From Anaerostipes faecalis (GTDB taxonomy: Bacteria; Bacillota; Clostridia; Lachnospirales; Lachnospiraceae), in contig NZ_JABRXE010000001.1 of assembly GCF_018982945.1 (NCBI RefSeq), forward strand, positions 186,001 to 250,000: DNA of 64,000 nt, written 5' to 3'. Position 1 is the first letter of the stretch. Every line of letters starts with the position of its first letter. The position numbers and the translations under genes are program-made. Positions 43,428 to 50,661 of this stretch are shown piece after piece. Below the pieces are notes generated by a model. That model had not been told where the DNA came from, ran no database searches, and saw only the letters and a list, made by a program, of their open reading frames with translations.

Positions 43428-43595
43428 ATGAAGGATAATCTTATTTATTTTTCTGATATTTAGCAGGAAAGTAAGGAAGAGTTGTATAATAAATTAACAG
43501 TGGAAGAAATCAGACAAATGTGGACGAATTTAAGATTATATGTACTTTATGGGTATACCACACTTGAAATGAAAGACTTAGAAGTAGTACAATAA
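43428..43595 (+). pseudogene. Small ORF interrupted by an in-frame amber codon
   Basis: From ATG 43428 to TAA 43593 the frame is open for 55 codons except one TAG at codon 12 (43461-43463). Either side reads as normal low-GC coding sequence: MKDNLIYFSDI, stop, then QESKEELYNKLTVEEIRQMW and a short tail ending in LEVVQ. No good ribosome binding site precedes a start after the TAG. A decayed small gene is the simplest reading. I do not recognise the family. It lies between the thioesterase and the CobW genes. Confidence 0.45.
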
Positions 43596-43636
43596 ATTTT
43601 AAATGATGAATAAATTAAAGAAAGAAGGATAAATCC

Positions 43637-44668
43637 ATGACAAAGATTGATATTATTTCAGGATTTTTAGGTGCAGGAAAAACAACTTTAATCCAGAAAT
43701 TATTAAAAGAAGCTTTATCAGAAGAGCAAGTTGTTTTAATAGAAAATGAGTTTGGCGAAATAGGTATCGATGGAGGATTTCTGAAAGATGCAGGAATTCA
43801 GGTAACAGAAATGAATTCAGGATGTATTTGCTGTTCTCTGGTAGGTGATTTTGGAACAGCTCTTAGAGAAGTTGTTTCTCAGTACCATCCAGATCGTATT
43901 ATCATTGAACCGTCTGGTGTTGGAAAGCTTTCTGATGTCATAAAAGCGGTTCAGGATGTTGCAGAAGACACAGATCTTATATTAAATAGTTTTGTTACAG
44001 TTGCAGATGCAAAAAAATGTAAAATGTATATGAAAAATTTTGGAGAGTTTTATAATAACCAGGTAGAGTATGCCGGATCTATTATTTTAAGCAGAACTGA
44101 TGCTATGGCAGAAGATAATCTTGGAACATGTGTATCGCTTTTAAGAAAACATAATGGAACAGCAGCCATTATAACAACACCTTGGACAGAACTTTCAGGA
44201 AAACAGATTCTTGGAGTAATGGAAGAAGGAAACGATTTGGGAAAAGAATTAATGGAGGAAGAGGATATCTGCCCGGTGTGTGGTGGACATCATCATGACC
44301 ATCACCATGACCATGAATGCGGATGCGACCACGCTCATCATCATGATCACCATGATCATCATCACGACCACGCTCATCATCATGCAGATGAAGTATTTAT
44401 CAGCTGGGGTAAAGAAACACCAAAAAAATATAAAAAGGAAGAATTGGAAGATATTTTGAAAAAATTATCACAAAGTGAAGACTTTGGAATCATTCTCAGA
44501 TCCAAAGGCATTTTACAGTTGACAGATGGAAGCTGGATTCAATTTGATATGGTTCCCGGAGAGTATGAAATTCGTAAGGGAAGTGCTGACTATACAGGAA
44601 GAATTTGTGTTATTGGTTCAAAATTGAAAGAATCTGATTTGGAAACTTTGTTTATGATAGGAGCATAA
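43637..44668 (+). CDS. CobW-family GTP-binding metal chaperone with His-rich loop
   Basis: The 343-residue protein is a COG0523/CobW GTPase. The P-loop is GFLGAGKTT (residues 9-17); the CxCC metal site is CICC (Cys63 to Cys66); the insert at about residues 210-246 is packed with His and Asp after CPVC, a metal store or sensor (His-Asp-His repeats coded by CAT/CAC/GAC). The C-terminal CobW_C domain follows. These GTPases deliver Zn, Co or Ni to client proteins. AAGAAGG precedes ATG 43637. It is coupled to a second, atypical CobW gene 15 bases downstream. Confidence 0.92.
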   Translation: MTKIDIISGFLGAGKTTLIQKLLKEALSEEQVVLIENEFGEIGIDGGFLKDAGIQVTEMNSGCICCSLVGDFGTALREVVSQYHPDRIIIEPSGVGKLSDVIKAVQDVAEDTDLILNSFVTVADAKKCKMYMKNFGEFYNNQVEYAGSIILSRTDAMAEDNLGTCVSLLRKHNGTAAIITTPWTELSGKQILGVMEEGNDLGKELMEEEDICPVCGGHHHDHHHDHECGCDHAHHHDHHDHHHDHAHHHADEVFISWGKETPKKYKKEELEDILKKLSQSEDFGIILRSKGILQLTDGSWIQFDMVPGEYEIRKGSADYTGRICVIGSKLKESDLETLFMIGA

Positions 44669-44683
44669 GGGGGCAACATTGAT

Positions 44684-45637
44684 ATGTATGAACTTCCGGT
44701 TTATCTTTTCTGGGGATTTTTGGAAAGTGGAAAAACAACGTTGATTAAAGATACATTAAGTCAGGATTATTTTAATGATGGAGAGCGGACAATGATACTG
44801 ACCTTCGAAGAAGGAGAAGTAGAATATGATGCTCAAATGCTTGAAAAGACTAATTCTTTTGTTATTCAGCTGGATAATATCGAAGATTTTACAAAAGATT
44901 TTATTATATCCTGTCAAAAAAACTATTATCCTGATAGAGTGATGGTAGAATATAATGGTATGTATTCCATTGAAGAATTTATGGATGTGGTCGATGAAAC
45001 AGATCTTGAATTATATCAGGCGATTGTCACAGTAGATGCTTCTACTGCAGATATGTATCTTAAAAACATGAGATCGATTTTTGTTGAAATGTTTAAAATG
45101 GCAGATTTGGTTATTTTTAATCGCTGTGATGATAATACGAATATTGGAAGTTATCGTCGAAGTATTAAAGCAGTGAATCCAAGAGCTCAGGTTGGGTTCG
45201 AACGGGCAGATGGAAGAGAAATGGAAATGGAGGAGATCCTGCCTTATGATCTAAATGAAGACGTCATTGAGATAAAGGATGAGGATTATGGTATCTGGTA
45301 CATTGATGCTATGGAGAGACCAGAAGTATATGAAGGAAAGACAGTGGAATTTAAAGGAGAAGTCCGAAGAAGTCCGAAAATGCCAGGAGGATTGATTATT
45401 CCCGGGCGTAAAGCAATGACTTGCTGTGAAGACGATATTACATTCATTGGATATCTATGTAAACTTAGTAAAACTAAATCTAAAACGTTAAAACGTGTTT
45501 TAAATAAAGAATGGGTGATGGTTACAGCTGAAATTCATATAGAATATAATGATGGATATGGGCGAAAGGCACCGGTATTATATGCAAGTCGTATCGAAAA
45601 AGCAGAACCACCAAAACAATCTTTAATTTATTTTTAA
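44684..45637 (+). CDS. CobW-like GTPase fused to DUF1980/TIGR03943-type domain
   Basis: The 317-residue protein has a P-loop GFLESGKTT (about residues 11-19) and a CobW-like N-terminal half but lacks the CxCC metal motif of its neighbour. The C-terminal half (about 205-317, RPEVYEGKTVEFKGEVRRSP, then GGLIIPGRKAMTCCEDDITF) resembles the DUF1980 region of TIGR03943 proteins, normally the soluble part of a membrane pair. A GTPase and that domain in one chain is unusual; the assignment is from pattern. Cys-Cys in MTCCEDD may bind metal. Likely works with the His-rich CobW protein in metal handling. Confidence 0.75.
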   Translation: MYELPVYLFWGFLESGKTTLIKDTLSQDYFNDGERTMILTFEEGEVEYDAQMLEKTNSFVIQLDNIEDFTKDFIISCQKNYYPDRVMVEYNGMYSIEEFMDVVDETDLELYQAIVTVDASTADMYLKNMRSIFVEMFKMADLVIFNRCDDNTNIGSYRRSIKAVNPRAQVGFERADGREMEMEEILPYDLNEDVIEIKDEDYGIWYIDAMERPEVYEGKTVEFKGEVRRSPKMPGGLIIPGRKAMTCCEDDITFIGYLCKLSKTKSKTLKRVLNKEWVMVTAEIHIEYNDGYGRKAPVLYASRIEKAEPPKQSLIYF

Positions 45638-45638
45638 A

Positions 45639-45677
45639 AAAAGTGTCTGTAGTAAAATACTACAGGCACATTTTTTG
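45639..45677 (+). terminator. Terminator of the CobW operon
   Basis: GTGTCTGTAGTA (45643-45654) pairs with TACTACAGGCAC (45658-45669, one G-U) across three bases, followed by ATTTTTT. Confidence 0.9.
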
Positions 45678-45696
45678 TTACATAAAGGAGTTGGAA

Positions 45697-45716
45697 TGGA
45701 CTTGTCCGCTTTGTTA
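45697..45716 (+). repeat. Palindromic element, copy C
   Basis: TGGACTTGTCCGCTTTGTTA, the core of copies at 37128 and 47306, here without the leading GC of the stem. It lies after the CobW terminator, and the TTA at its end (45714-45716) is the stop codon of the convergent chromate transporter gene. Confidence 0.65.
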
Positions 45717-46277
45717 TAACTGGAATATTATGCCGCAAACTGCTGCAATTGCAATATAGATTACAGGATGTTTCTTGAATTTAACCAAAGCAATATAAAG
45801 AATCATACCAAGAAGCAGATGTTTCCAGTTTAGTAAATCCAGATAATGTCCGGTTTTTTTGAATACATTCAGCTGTAAAAAAGCTGTTTTTGCAACCAGA
45901 CACAGGGCACAGGCAATCAATGCTGTGGAGGCGGGCCGCAGGCCATAAAAAATGTTCTGTACAAGTTTTGCATCTTTAAATCGTTGAAGAAAATTTGCAA
46001 CAATAATAATGATGATAATGGAAGGAGTAACCAATCCGATGGTGGCGGTAATTCCTCCTATAGGTCCTGCGGTGAGATTTCCTACATAAGTTGCCATATT
46101 AACTCCAAGAGGTCCCGGGGTACATTCGGAAACCGCAATCAAATTGGTAAGATCCTGCATGGTAAACCATCCGGTTTCATGCATTATGTCATATAAAAAT
46201 GGCAAAGTTGCCAGACCGCCGCCAACAGCAAAGAGTCCGGCTTTTAAAAATTCAATAAACAATCGAAGGAAGATCAT
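45714..46277 (-). CDS. Chromate transporter subunit (short CHR protein, second half)
   Basis: A 187-residue CHR-domain membrane protein with about six helices and the family signature FAVGGGLATLPFLYDI (about residues 16-31), then ECTPGPLGVNMATYVG. Short CHR proteins act in pairs to export chromate or take up sulphate-like anions; the real substrate in gut Clostridia is unproven. ATGA overlap (4 bases) with the upstream paired gene shows coupling. RBS AAAGGAGG lies inside the partner's end. Confidence 0.92.
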   Translation of the reverse strand: MIFLRLFIEFLKAGLFAVGGGLATLPFLYDIMHETGWFTMQDLTNLIAVSECTPGPLGVNMATYVGNLTAGPIGGITATIGLVTPSIIIIIIVANFLQRFKDAKLVQNIFYGLRPASTALIACALCLVAKTAFLQLNVFKKTGHYLDLLNWKHLLLGMILYIALVKFKKHPVIYIAIAAVCGIIFQL

Positions 46278-46834
46278 GAAATATGACCTCCTTTCAGAGC
46301 CTTTGTTTTTACAAGACTGAAGATAATACCTAAAAGCCCGGCAATGATAATCAGATAAGCTGGTGATAAATCAAAAATGATAGATAATAAAAAGGTTAAT
46401 AAGAAAATAAAAACACCAGCAGCATCAGTTATGGATTTTTTCCCTAAACGGATGACTGCATTTAATATCAGAGCACATACACACACTGTAATCCCGCTGA
46501 AAGCATGCTGAACAATTGGGTACTGTGCAAAATTTCTAAGAAATAAAGCTACAACGGTAATAATCACAAAAGAGGGGAAAATTACTCCTAAAGTTGCAAA
46601 AACTGCTCCTGAAATACCGGATATTTTGTATCCAATAAAGGTTGCAGTGTTAACTGCAATAACTCCCGGTGTACATTGTCCGATTGCATAATAATCCATT
46701 AGTTCTTCCTCAGAAGCCCATTTTTTCTTATCAACGACTTCTTTTTGAAGCATAGGGAGCATGGCATATCCACCTCCAAAGGTCAACCCACCGATTTGTA
46801 CAAAAGTTAAAAATAAATCCAATAATATTTTCAT
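46274..46834 (-). CDS. Chromate transporter subunit (short CHR protein, first half)
   Basis: The 186-residue partner, starting MKILLDLFLTFVQIGGLTFG with GGGYAMLPMLQKEV, then QCTPGVIAVNTATFIGYK; the same CHR layout as its neighbour. A much longer open frame reaches back to 47122 across the spoIIID gene, but that part has no family match; ATG 46834 with AAAGGTAG upstream is the start. It diverges from spoIIID. Confidence 0.92.
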   Translation of the reverse strand: MKILLDLFLTFVQIGGLTFGGGYAMLPMLQKEVVDKKKWASEEELMDYYAIGQCTPGVIAVNTATFIGYKISGISGAVFATLGVIFPSFVIITVVALFLRNFAQYPIVQHAFSGITVCVCALILNAVIRLGKKSITDAAGVFIFLLTFLLSIIFDLSPAYLIIIAGLLGIIFSLVKTKALKGGHIS

Positions 46835-46971
46835 CAATACATCTACCTTTCTTTTCAGAGAGTATAGCACAATAAGACTACTATGAAAAATACATTTTTT
46901 TATTGTAACCATATAAAAACAGTATAATGCATAATGAAATAATATGCTATACATACCAGAAGGAATATCAG

Positions 46972-46979
46972 CATACATT
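46972..46979 (+). promoter_or_regulatory. Sigma-E-like -10 element before spoIIID
   Basis: CATACATT matches the -10 CATACA-T of sigma-E promoters about 30 bases before the spoIIID start; spoIIID is a sigma-E gene in Bacillus. The -35 (KMATATT) is not clear at the right distance. Confidence 0.3.
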
Positions 46980-47008
46980 GTAAAAACAATATTTCCAGGG
47001 GATTTTTT

Positions 47009-47272
47009 TTGAAAGATTATATCGCTCAAAGAGCTGTAAAAATTGCTGATTATATTGTACAAAACAATGCCACTGTGAGACAAACTGCTAAAGTATTTGG
47101 AATCAGCAAAAGTACTGTGCATAAGGATGTCACAGAACGTCTGGAGCAGATCAATCGATCTTTGGCAGGATGTGTCAGGGAAGTTCTGGATCTTAATAAA
47201 TCAGAACGTCATATTAGAGGTGGACTAGCTACAAAAGAAAAGTACCAGAATTACAGAAATAAGAAAGAATAA
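47009..47272 (+). CDS. spoIIID: Sporulation transcriptional regulator SpoIIID
   Basis: SpoIIID is the small mother-cell DNA-binding regulator acting after sigma E. The 87-residue protein aligns with known SpoIIID along its length: DYIAQRAVKIADYIV, the helix-turn-helix TAKVFGISKSTVHKDVTERL and HIRGGLATKEKY. The start is TTG 47009 with AGGGGA upstream. It diverges from the chromate transporter genes. Confidence 0.96.
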   Translation: MKDYIAQRAVKIADYIVQNNATVRQTAKVFGISKSTVHKDVTERLEQINRSLAGCVREVLDLNKSERHIRGGLATKEKYQNYRNKKE

Positions 47273-47305
47273 AAGGTCTCTAATGAATAAGGAATAGAGG
47301 CGTTA

Positions 47306-47321
47306 AGCGGACTTGTCCGCT
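47306..47321 (+). repeat. Palindromic element, copy D
   Basis: AGCGGA-CTTG-TCCGCT, a perfect 6-bp stem with CUUG loop, followed by GTGTTATG. It sits after spoIIID and before the terminator at 47334-47366. Same orientation and core as copies at 37128 and 45697. Confidence 0.7.
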
Positions 47322-47333
47322 GTGTTATGTATT

Positions 47334-47366
47334 AAAAAAGTGTCGGACAATGTCCGGCACTTTTAT
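47334..47366. terminator. Bidirectional terminator between spoIIID and the convergent gene
   Basis: AAGTGTCGGAC (47338-47348) pairs with GTCCGGCACTT (47352-47362) with one G-U, loop AAT, flanked by A and T runs. Confidence 0.9.
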
Positions 47367-47983
47367 TGTGCTAATAATGTATTCTGAAAGTTTAAAAGAC
47401 TCTCCATAGGTTTTGATAAGGTTAAATATTGTCTTGTGTTACGACGTAGACTGTTGGCTTTAACTGACTTAAGTTTTGGTGGCTCATCTGCAAAAAAATC
47501 TTCTCCTGTGTAAGGTGTTCGAACAATAGAAATATCAACAATTTCATCAAGAAAACGATTCTGATGAAAAATTTTACGGATACATTCTTTCTTATAAGTC
47601 GGATGAAGTTTATTCACAGTAAATTGAAAATACAGTGAATTAAAAGACGGATCGTCATTGTCTAAAAGAAACTGATAATCGCCATTTAAAATCATACGGC
47701 CTTGTTCTTTTGTCAAAGAGTATTTTGTTTTAAAAACAACGCCTCCTTTACGCTGGCGCTGAACAAGATATAGATCATCATGATTTTCTTCGTAAAAGTA
47801 ATAAACAAACTGAGGATCCTCTTCAACTCCTTTAAACATTAATACACGGATTGGAAGACTGATCATATATTTTTCCGGAGATTTAGATAAAATATATTCT
47901 TCCTGAGTTTTATTATATTCAGTCTGACTGATGTTTTTTGTAACTTCTGTATAAGAAATTTTTTCAACTAATATTTTTCCCAT
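47363..47983 (-). CDS. Unknown protein, possible VTC/CYTH-like fold
   Basis: The 206-residue product is soluble and basic. Alternating strands with charged residues (YLVQRQRKGGVVFKTKY, then LTKEQGRMILNGDYQFLL) followed by LHPTYKKECIRKIF and DEIVDISIVRTPY recall the tunnel-fold VTC/CYTH proteins that bind phosphate chains, where rows of Lys/Arg and Glu line the barrel. This is a weak resemblance from memory of patterns, and I would not name it on this basis. ATG 47983 with GGGAG upstream is preferred to 48049; an extended -10 at 48021-48029 on the minus strand agrees. Confidence 0.7.
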   Translation of the reverse strand: MGKILVEKISYTEVTKNISQTEYNKTQEEYILSKSPEKYMISLPIRVLMFKGVEEDPQFVYYFYEENHDDLYLVQRQRKGGVVFKTKYSLTKEQGRMILNGDYQFLLDNDDPSFNSLYFQFTVNKLHPTYKKECIRKIFHQNRFLDEIVDISIVRTPYTGEDFFADEPPKLKSVKANSLRRNTRQYLTLSKPMESLLNFQNTLLAQ

Positions 47984-48020
47984 AATAACTCCCGTCATTG
48001 CTTGTTTTTCTACTTGTTTT

Positions 48021-48029
48021 ATTATATCA
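48021..48029 (-). promoter_or_regulatory. Extended -10 promoter of the unknown minus-strand gene
   Basis: On the minus strand TGATATAAT (48029-48021) is a TGn-TATAAT extended -10, 37 bases before ATG 47983. It supports the shorter gene start, since the upstream ATG at 48049 would lie ahead of transcription. Confidence 0.4.
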
Positions 48030-48129
48030 GAGACATATGATAAAATCATGTCCTATTTATAAAAAAACTCTTAAGAATTCATAGATTTTGTGAAAGTGCT
48101 GTGTTAAGATATTTTTCTGGAGGAATATT

Positions 48130-49458
48130 ATGGATTTATTTGATTATGCAAGAGAACTAAATAAAGATAAAGAGGCACCCCTGGCTGGAAGGATGCGTCC
48201 TGCTACCCTGGATGAAGTAGTGGGACAGTCTCATATTATTGGAAAAGATAAACTTCTGTATCGTGCTATTCAGGCAGATAAGCTCAGTTCAATTATCTTT
48301 TATGGACCGCCGGGAACAGGAAAGACTACTCTGGCAAAAGTTATAGCCAATACGACCAAAGCAAATTTTGTTCAGATGAATGCAACAACTTCGGGAAAGA
48401 AGGATATGCAGGAGGCGGTAAAAGATGCAAAAGAAGCTCTTGGTATGTTTCAGAAGAAAACCATTTTATTTATTGATGAAATCCATCGTTTTAATAAGGC
48501 ACAGCAGGACTATCTTCTTCCGTTCGTAGAAGATGGAACGATTATATTAATAGGTGCAACAACGGAAAATCCATATTTTGAAGTGAATCAGGCATTGATT
48601 TCCAGGTCTAATGTTTTTCAATTGTATTCTCTTGAAAAAGAAGATATAAAAAAGTTAATTTGTAGAGCGGTATACGACGAAGAAAAAGGAATGGGTATTT
48701 ATCATGCATCTATAGACGAAGATGCACTGGATTTTCTTGCGGATATGGCAGAAGGAGATGCAAGAAGTGCTTTGAATGCAATTGAACTTGGTATATTAAC
48801 CACTGAGCCAAATGAAAATGGTGATATTATTATTAATATTGATGTTGCACAGGAGTGTATTCAAAAAAGGGTTACCAGATATGATAAAGATGGAGATAAT
48901 CACTATGATGTGATTTCAGCTTTCATCAAAAGCATGAGGGGATCAGATCCTGATGCGGCAGTGTATTATCTGGCAAGAATGATTGATGCTGGAGAAAGTG
49001 TTACATTTATTGCAAGGAGAATCATGATCTGTGCATCAGAAGATGTTGGGAATGCAGATCCTCAGGCAATTCAGGTAGCTGTTGCAGCAGCCCAGGCTGT
49101 GGAAAGAATCGGTCTTCCGGAAGCAAGGATTCTTCTTGCACAGGCAGTAACTTATGTTGCCAGTGCACCAAAGAGTAATGCTGCATATATGGCAGTAGAT
49201 AAAGCGCTGGAGAGTGTTAGAAATCATAAGAATGGAGAAGTGCCTAATCATCTAAAAGATGCCCATTATAAAGGAGCATCGAAATTGGGACATGGAATAG
49301 GATATCGGTATGCCCACGATTATCCGGATCATTATGTGAAACAACAATATTTGCCGGATAATCTCCTTGGAACCCGGTTTTATGAGCCGACAGAAAATGG
49401 ATACGAAAAAAAAATCAAAGAATATTTGAAATTTATAAAAAACAGAGATTATGAATAA
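48130..49458 (+). CDS. rarA: Replication-associated recombination AAA ATPase RarA
   Basis: RarA (MgsA) acts at stalled replication forks. The 442-residue protein has LAGRMRPATLDEVVGQSHII, Walker A GPPGTGKTTLAK (about residues 56-67), Walker B LFIDEIHRFNKAQQDYLLP, sensor ATTENPYFEVN, and the C-terminal tetramer region with FIKSMRGSDPDAAVYYLARM and PNHLKDAHYKGASKLGHG. TGGAGGAA lies ahead of ATG 48130. Confidence 0.96.
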   Translation: MDLFDYARELNKDKEAPLAGRMRPATLDEVVGQSHIIGKDKLLYRAIQADKLSSIIFYGPPGTGKTTLAKVIANTTKANFVQMNATTSGKKDMQEAVKDAKEALGMFQKKTILFIDEIHRFNKAQQDYLLPFVEDGTIILIGATTENPYFEVNQALISRSNVFQLYSLEKEDIKKLICRAVYDEEKGMGIYHASIDEDALDFLADMAEGDARSALNAIELGILTTEPNENGDIIINIDVAQECIQKRVTRYDKDGDNHYDVISAFIKSMRGSDPDAAVYYLARMIDAGESVTFIARRIMICASEDVGNADPQAIQVAVAAAQAVERIGLPEARILLAQAVTYVASAPKSNAAYMAVDKALESVRNHKNGEVPNHLKDAHYKGASKLGHGIGYRYAHDYPDHYVKQQYLPDNLLGTRFYEPTENGYEKKIKEYLKFIKNRDYE

Positions 49459-49465
49459 TATGCTT

Positions 49466-49669
49466 TTATTTGTCTGTATCCTTGTTGTTTTTACTCCATT
49501 TATAAACAAAGGACATTGCCCAGAGAAAAATAGGATAGAAAAACATTAATACCATCATTCCCCAGAAATATTCGTTTCCGGTAATGGCAAAAAATAATGT
49601 CAGGCCAACGACTGCGATCAGTGATATTATAAGAATAACTGCAAATATTTGTTTTAAAATAGATTTCAT
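49466..49669 (-). CDS. Small two-helix membrane protein
   Basis: A 67-residue protein with two membrane helices (about residues 9-31 and 35-56) and a charged tail (KWSKNNKDTDK). AAAGGA precedes ATG 49669 on the minus strand, and coding-like composition supports it. No family recognised. It is convergent with rarA, 7 bases away. Confidence 0.6.
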   Translation of the reverse strand: MKSILKQIFAVILIISLIAVVGLTLFFAITGNEYFWGMMVLMFFYPIFLWAMSFVYKWSKNNKDTDK

Positions 49670-49692
49670 TTTTTATCCTTTCAAATTAAATT

Positions 49693-49763
49693 TTGACAAC
49701 ATATCAGTGCTGATCATATTGTAAAGATCATACTTTTTGCTATCCTATCATATTTTTTATAAT
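49693..49763 (+). promoter_or_regulatory. Promoter candidates for the orphan transcript
   Basis: Two options: TTGACA (49693-49698) with 16 bases to CATATT (49715-49720), start near 49727; or TTTGCT (49736-49741) with 16 bases to a perfect TATAAT (49758-49763), start near 49770. Palindrome ATCAGTGCTGAT lies at 49703-49714 between the first pair's elements. Confidence 0.45.
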
Positions 49764-49769
49764 ATATCC

Positions 49770-49906
49770 ATGTTTCTGGATAAGAAAATGTATAGAAATA
49801 TAAAATGAGGAGATAATACAAATATCCAATCAGAGATTGGATGAGAAATACTTATCCTCCCCTTTAAGAAGCCCCTGTTCTGCAAAGATGCAGAATAGGG
49901 GTTTTT
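49770..49906 (+). ncRNA. Candidate structured small RNA or leader
   Basis: This 313-base gap (49670-49982) has no convincing gene. From a promoter near 49758 to a terminator at 49870-49906 it can make an RNA of about 137 bases (or 180 from the earlier promoter). It holds hairpin ATCCAATC/GATTGGAT (49824-49842) enclosed by GAGGA..TAA (49806-49816) pairing with TTATCCTC (49852-49859), then the terminator stem. A tiny reading frame ATGAGAAATACTTATCCTCC within it is probably chance. Neighbours are rarA and an SEC-C protein. I could not match a known riboswitch or the 6S RNA closing stem. Confidence 0.45.
49870..49906 (+). terminator. Terminator of the orphan transcript
   Basis: CCCCTGTTCTGC (49872-49883) pairs with GCAGAATAGGGG (49890-49901) with one G-U pair, loop AAAGAT, followed by TTTTT. 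Confidence 0.92.
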
Positions 49907-49909
49907 GTA

Positions 49910-49938
49910 TTGAAAAAAAATATAAAATTTGTTATAGT
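49910..49938 (+). promoter_or_regulatory. Promoter of the SEC-C protein gene
   Basis: TTGAAA (49910-49915), 17-base spacer, TATAGT (49933-49938). It starts directly after the preceding terminator. Confidence 0.65.
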
Positions 49939-49982
49939 AGCAAGAGTAAATAACATTTTTAAGAGAAAAGGTGGAAAGATTA

Positions 49983-50489
49983 ATGGCATTATTACAGGAT
50001 TGGCGTGATTACGCATATAAATTCGATGACAGAACAAAAGAAGGACAGCAGTTCTGGCTGACATATTTTAATATTGAAAAAGGGATCTATGAAAAGATTC
50101 TGGCAGATAAAGATGTTGTTGTAACAGGAACTGTTAAAGAGTTGGCAGAAAAGTTTGAGACAGATTTACAGATGTTTGTTGGATTTTTAGATGGAATCAA
50201 CGACAGTTTAAAAGAACCAAACCCAATTGATACAATGGAAGAAGATACACAGGTTTCTTTAGATATCGATTTTGAAAAATTGTATTACAATATGGTTGGA
50301 TGCCGTGCAGAGTGGTTATATACATTAGATGCATGGGATGATATTCTTACAGAAGAAAGACGAAAAGAACTTTACAAAGAATCAAGAAATTCAACAACTG
50401 TTGTAAAAGGTAAAAAAATTGGCCGTAATGATCCATGTCCATGTGGAAGTGGAAAGAAATACAAAAAATGCTGCGGTAAAAATGCATAA
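49983..50489 (+). CDS. SEC-C zinc-motif protein
   Basis: The 168-residue acidic helical protein ends with an SEC-C motif, [18 protein letters not shown], the small zinc-binding tail also found in SecA and many other proteins. The body (about residues 1-145) is helical ([19 protein letters not shown], then [18 protein letters not shown]) and unknown. Such proteins may dock to ribosomes or the Sec system through the tail. ATG 49983 with AGGTGG upstream is preferred to 49971. Terminator follows at 50522. Confidence 0.85.
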   Translation: MALLQDWRDYAYKFDDRTKEGQQFWLTYFNIEKGIYEKILADKDVVVTGTVKELAEKFETDLQMFVGFLDGINDSLKEPNPIDTMEEDTQVSLDIDFEKLYYNMVGCRAEWLYTLDAWDDILTEERRKELYKESRNSTTVVKGKKIGRNDPCPCGSGKKYKKCCGKNA

Positions 50490-50521
50490 ATAGTAAATAA
50501 TATTGTAATTTATCAGGAAAG

Positions 50522-50560
50522 ATGCACTGTAATCAAAAAAAGATTACAGTGTATTTTTTA
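50522..50560 (+). terminator. Terminator after the SEC-C protein gene
   Basis: ATGCACTGTAATC (50522-50534) pairs with GATTACAGTGTAT (50542-50554), loop of seven A bases, followed by TTTTT. Confidence 0.92.
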
Positions 50561-50582
50561 TAAAAAGTTCATAATTTTATAG

Positions 50583-50611
50583 TTGAAACAATGTATACAC
50601 TGTGATAGTAT
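50583..50611 (+). promoter_or_regulatory. Promoter of the marR-ABC exporter operon
   Basis: TTGAAA (50583-50588), 17-base spacer, TAGTAT (50606-50611). A palindromic operator begins two bases after the -10. Confidence 0.58.
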
Positions 50612-50612
50612 A

Positions 50613-50639
50613 TTAGTCGACTAACTATTAGACGCCTAA
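50613..50639. promoter_or_regulatory. Tandem MarR-type operators
   Basis: Two 12-bp palindromes, TTAGTCGACTAA (50613-50624, perfect) and TTAGACGCCTAA (50628-50639, TTAG..CG..CTAA), are spaced 15 bp centre to centre. They lie over the start of transcription and before the MarR gene, a classic autorepression layout. Pattern TTAGnCGnCTAA is the inferred half-site consensus. Confidence 0.7.
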
Positions 50640-50661
50640 TTAATTTTGGAAAGGAGATAAG

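Noticed and set aside
43461-43463. Pyrrolysine or other recoding at the amber codon
   Set aside because: No pyl genes or insertion element seen in the window, and prfA is present; decay or mutation is simpler.
44285-44386. Tandem-repeat-like run of CAT/CAC/GAC triplets
   Set aside because: It is in frame in the CobW gene and codes the His/Asp-rich metal loop, so it is a coding feature, not a satellite repeat.
46835-47122. N-terminal extension of the chromate transporter up to 47122
   Set aside because: It runs through spoIIID on the other strand, lacks family similarity and the start at 46834 has a suitable binding site.
49770-49906. Calling the orphan transcript 6S RNA
   Set aside because: The neighbour rarA is suggestive, but the paired ends and central bubble of 6S RNA could not be drawn, so it stays a candidate RNA without name.
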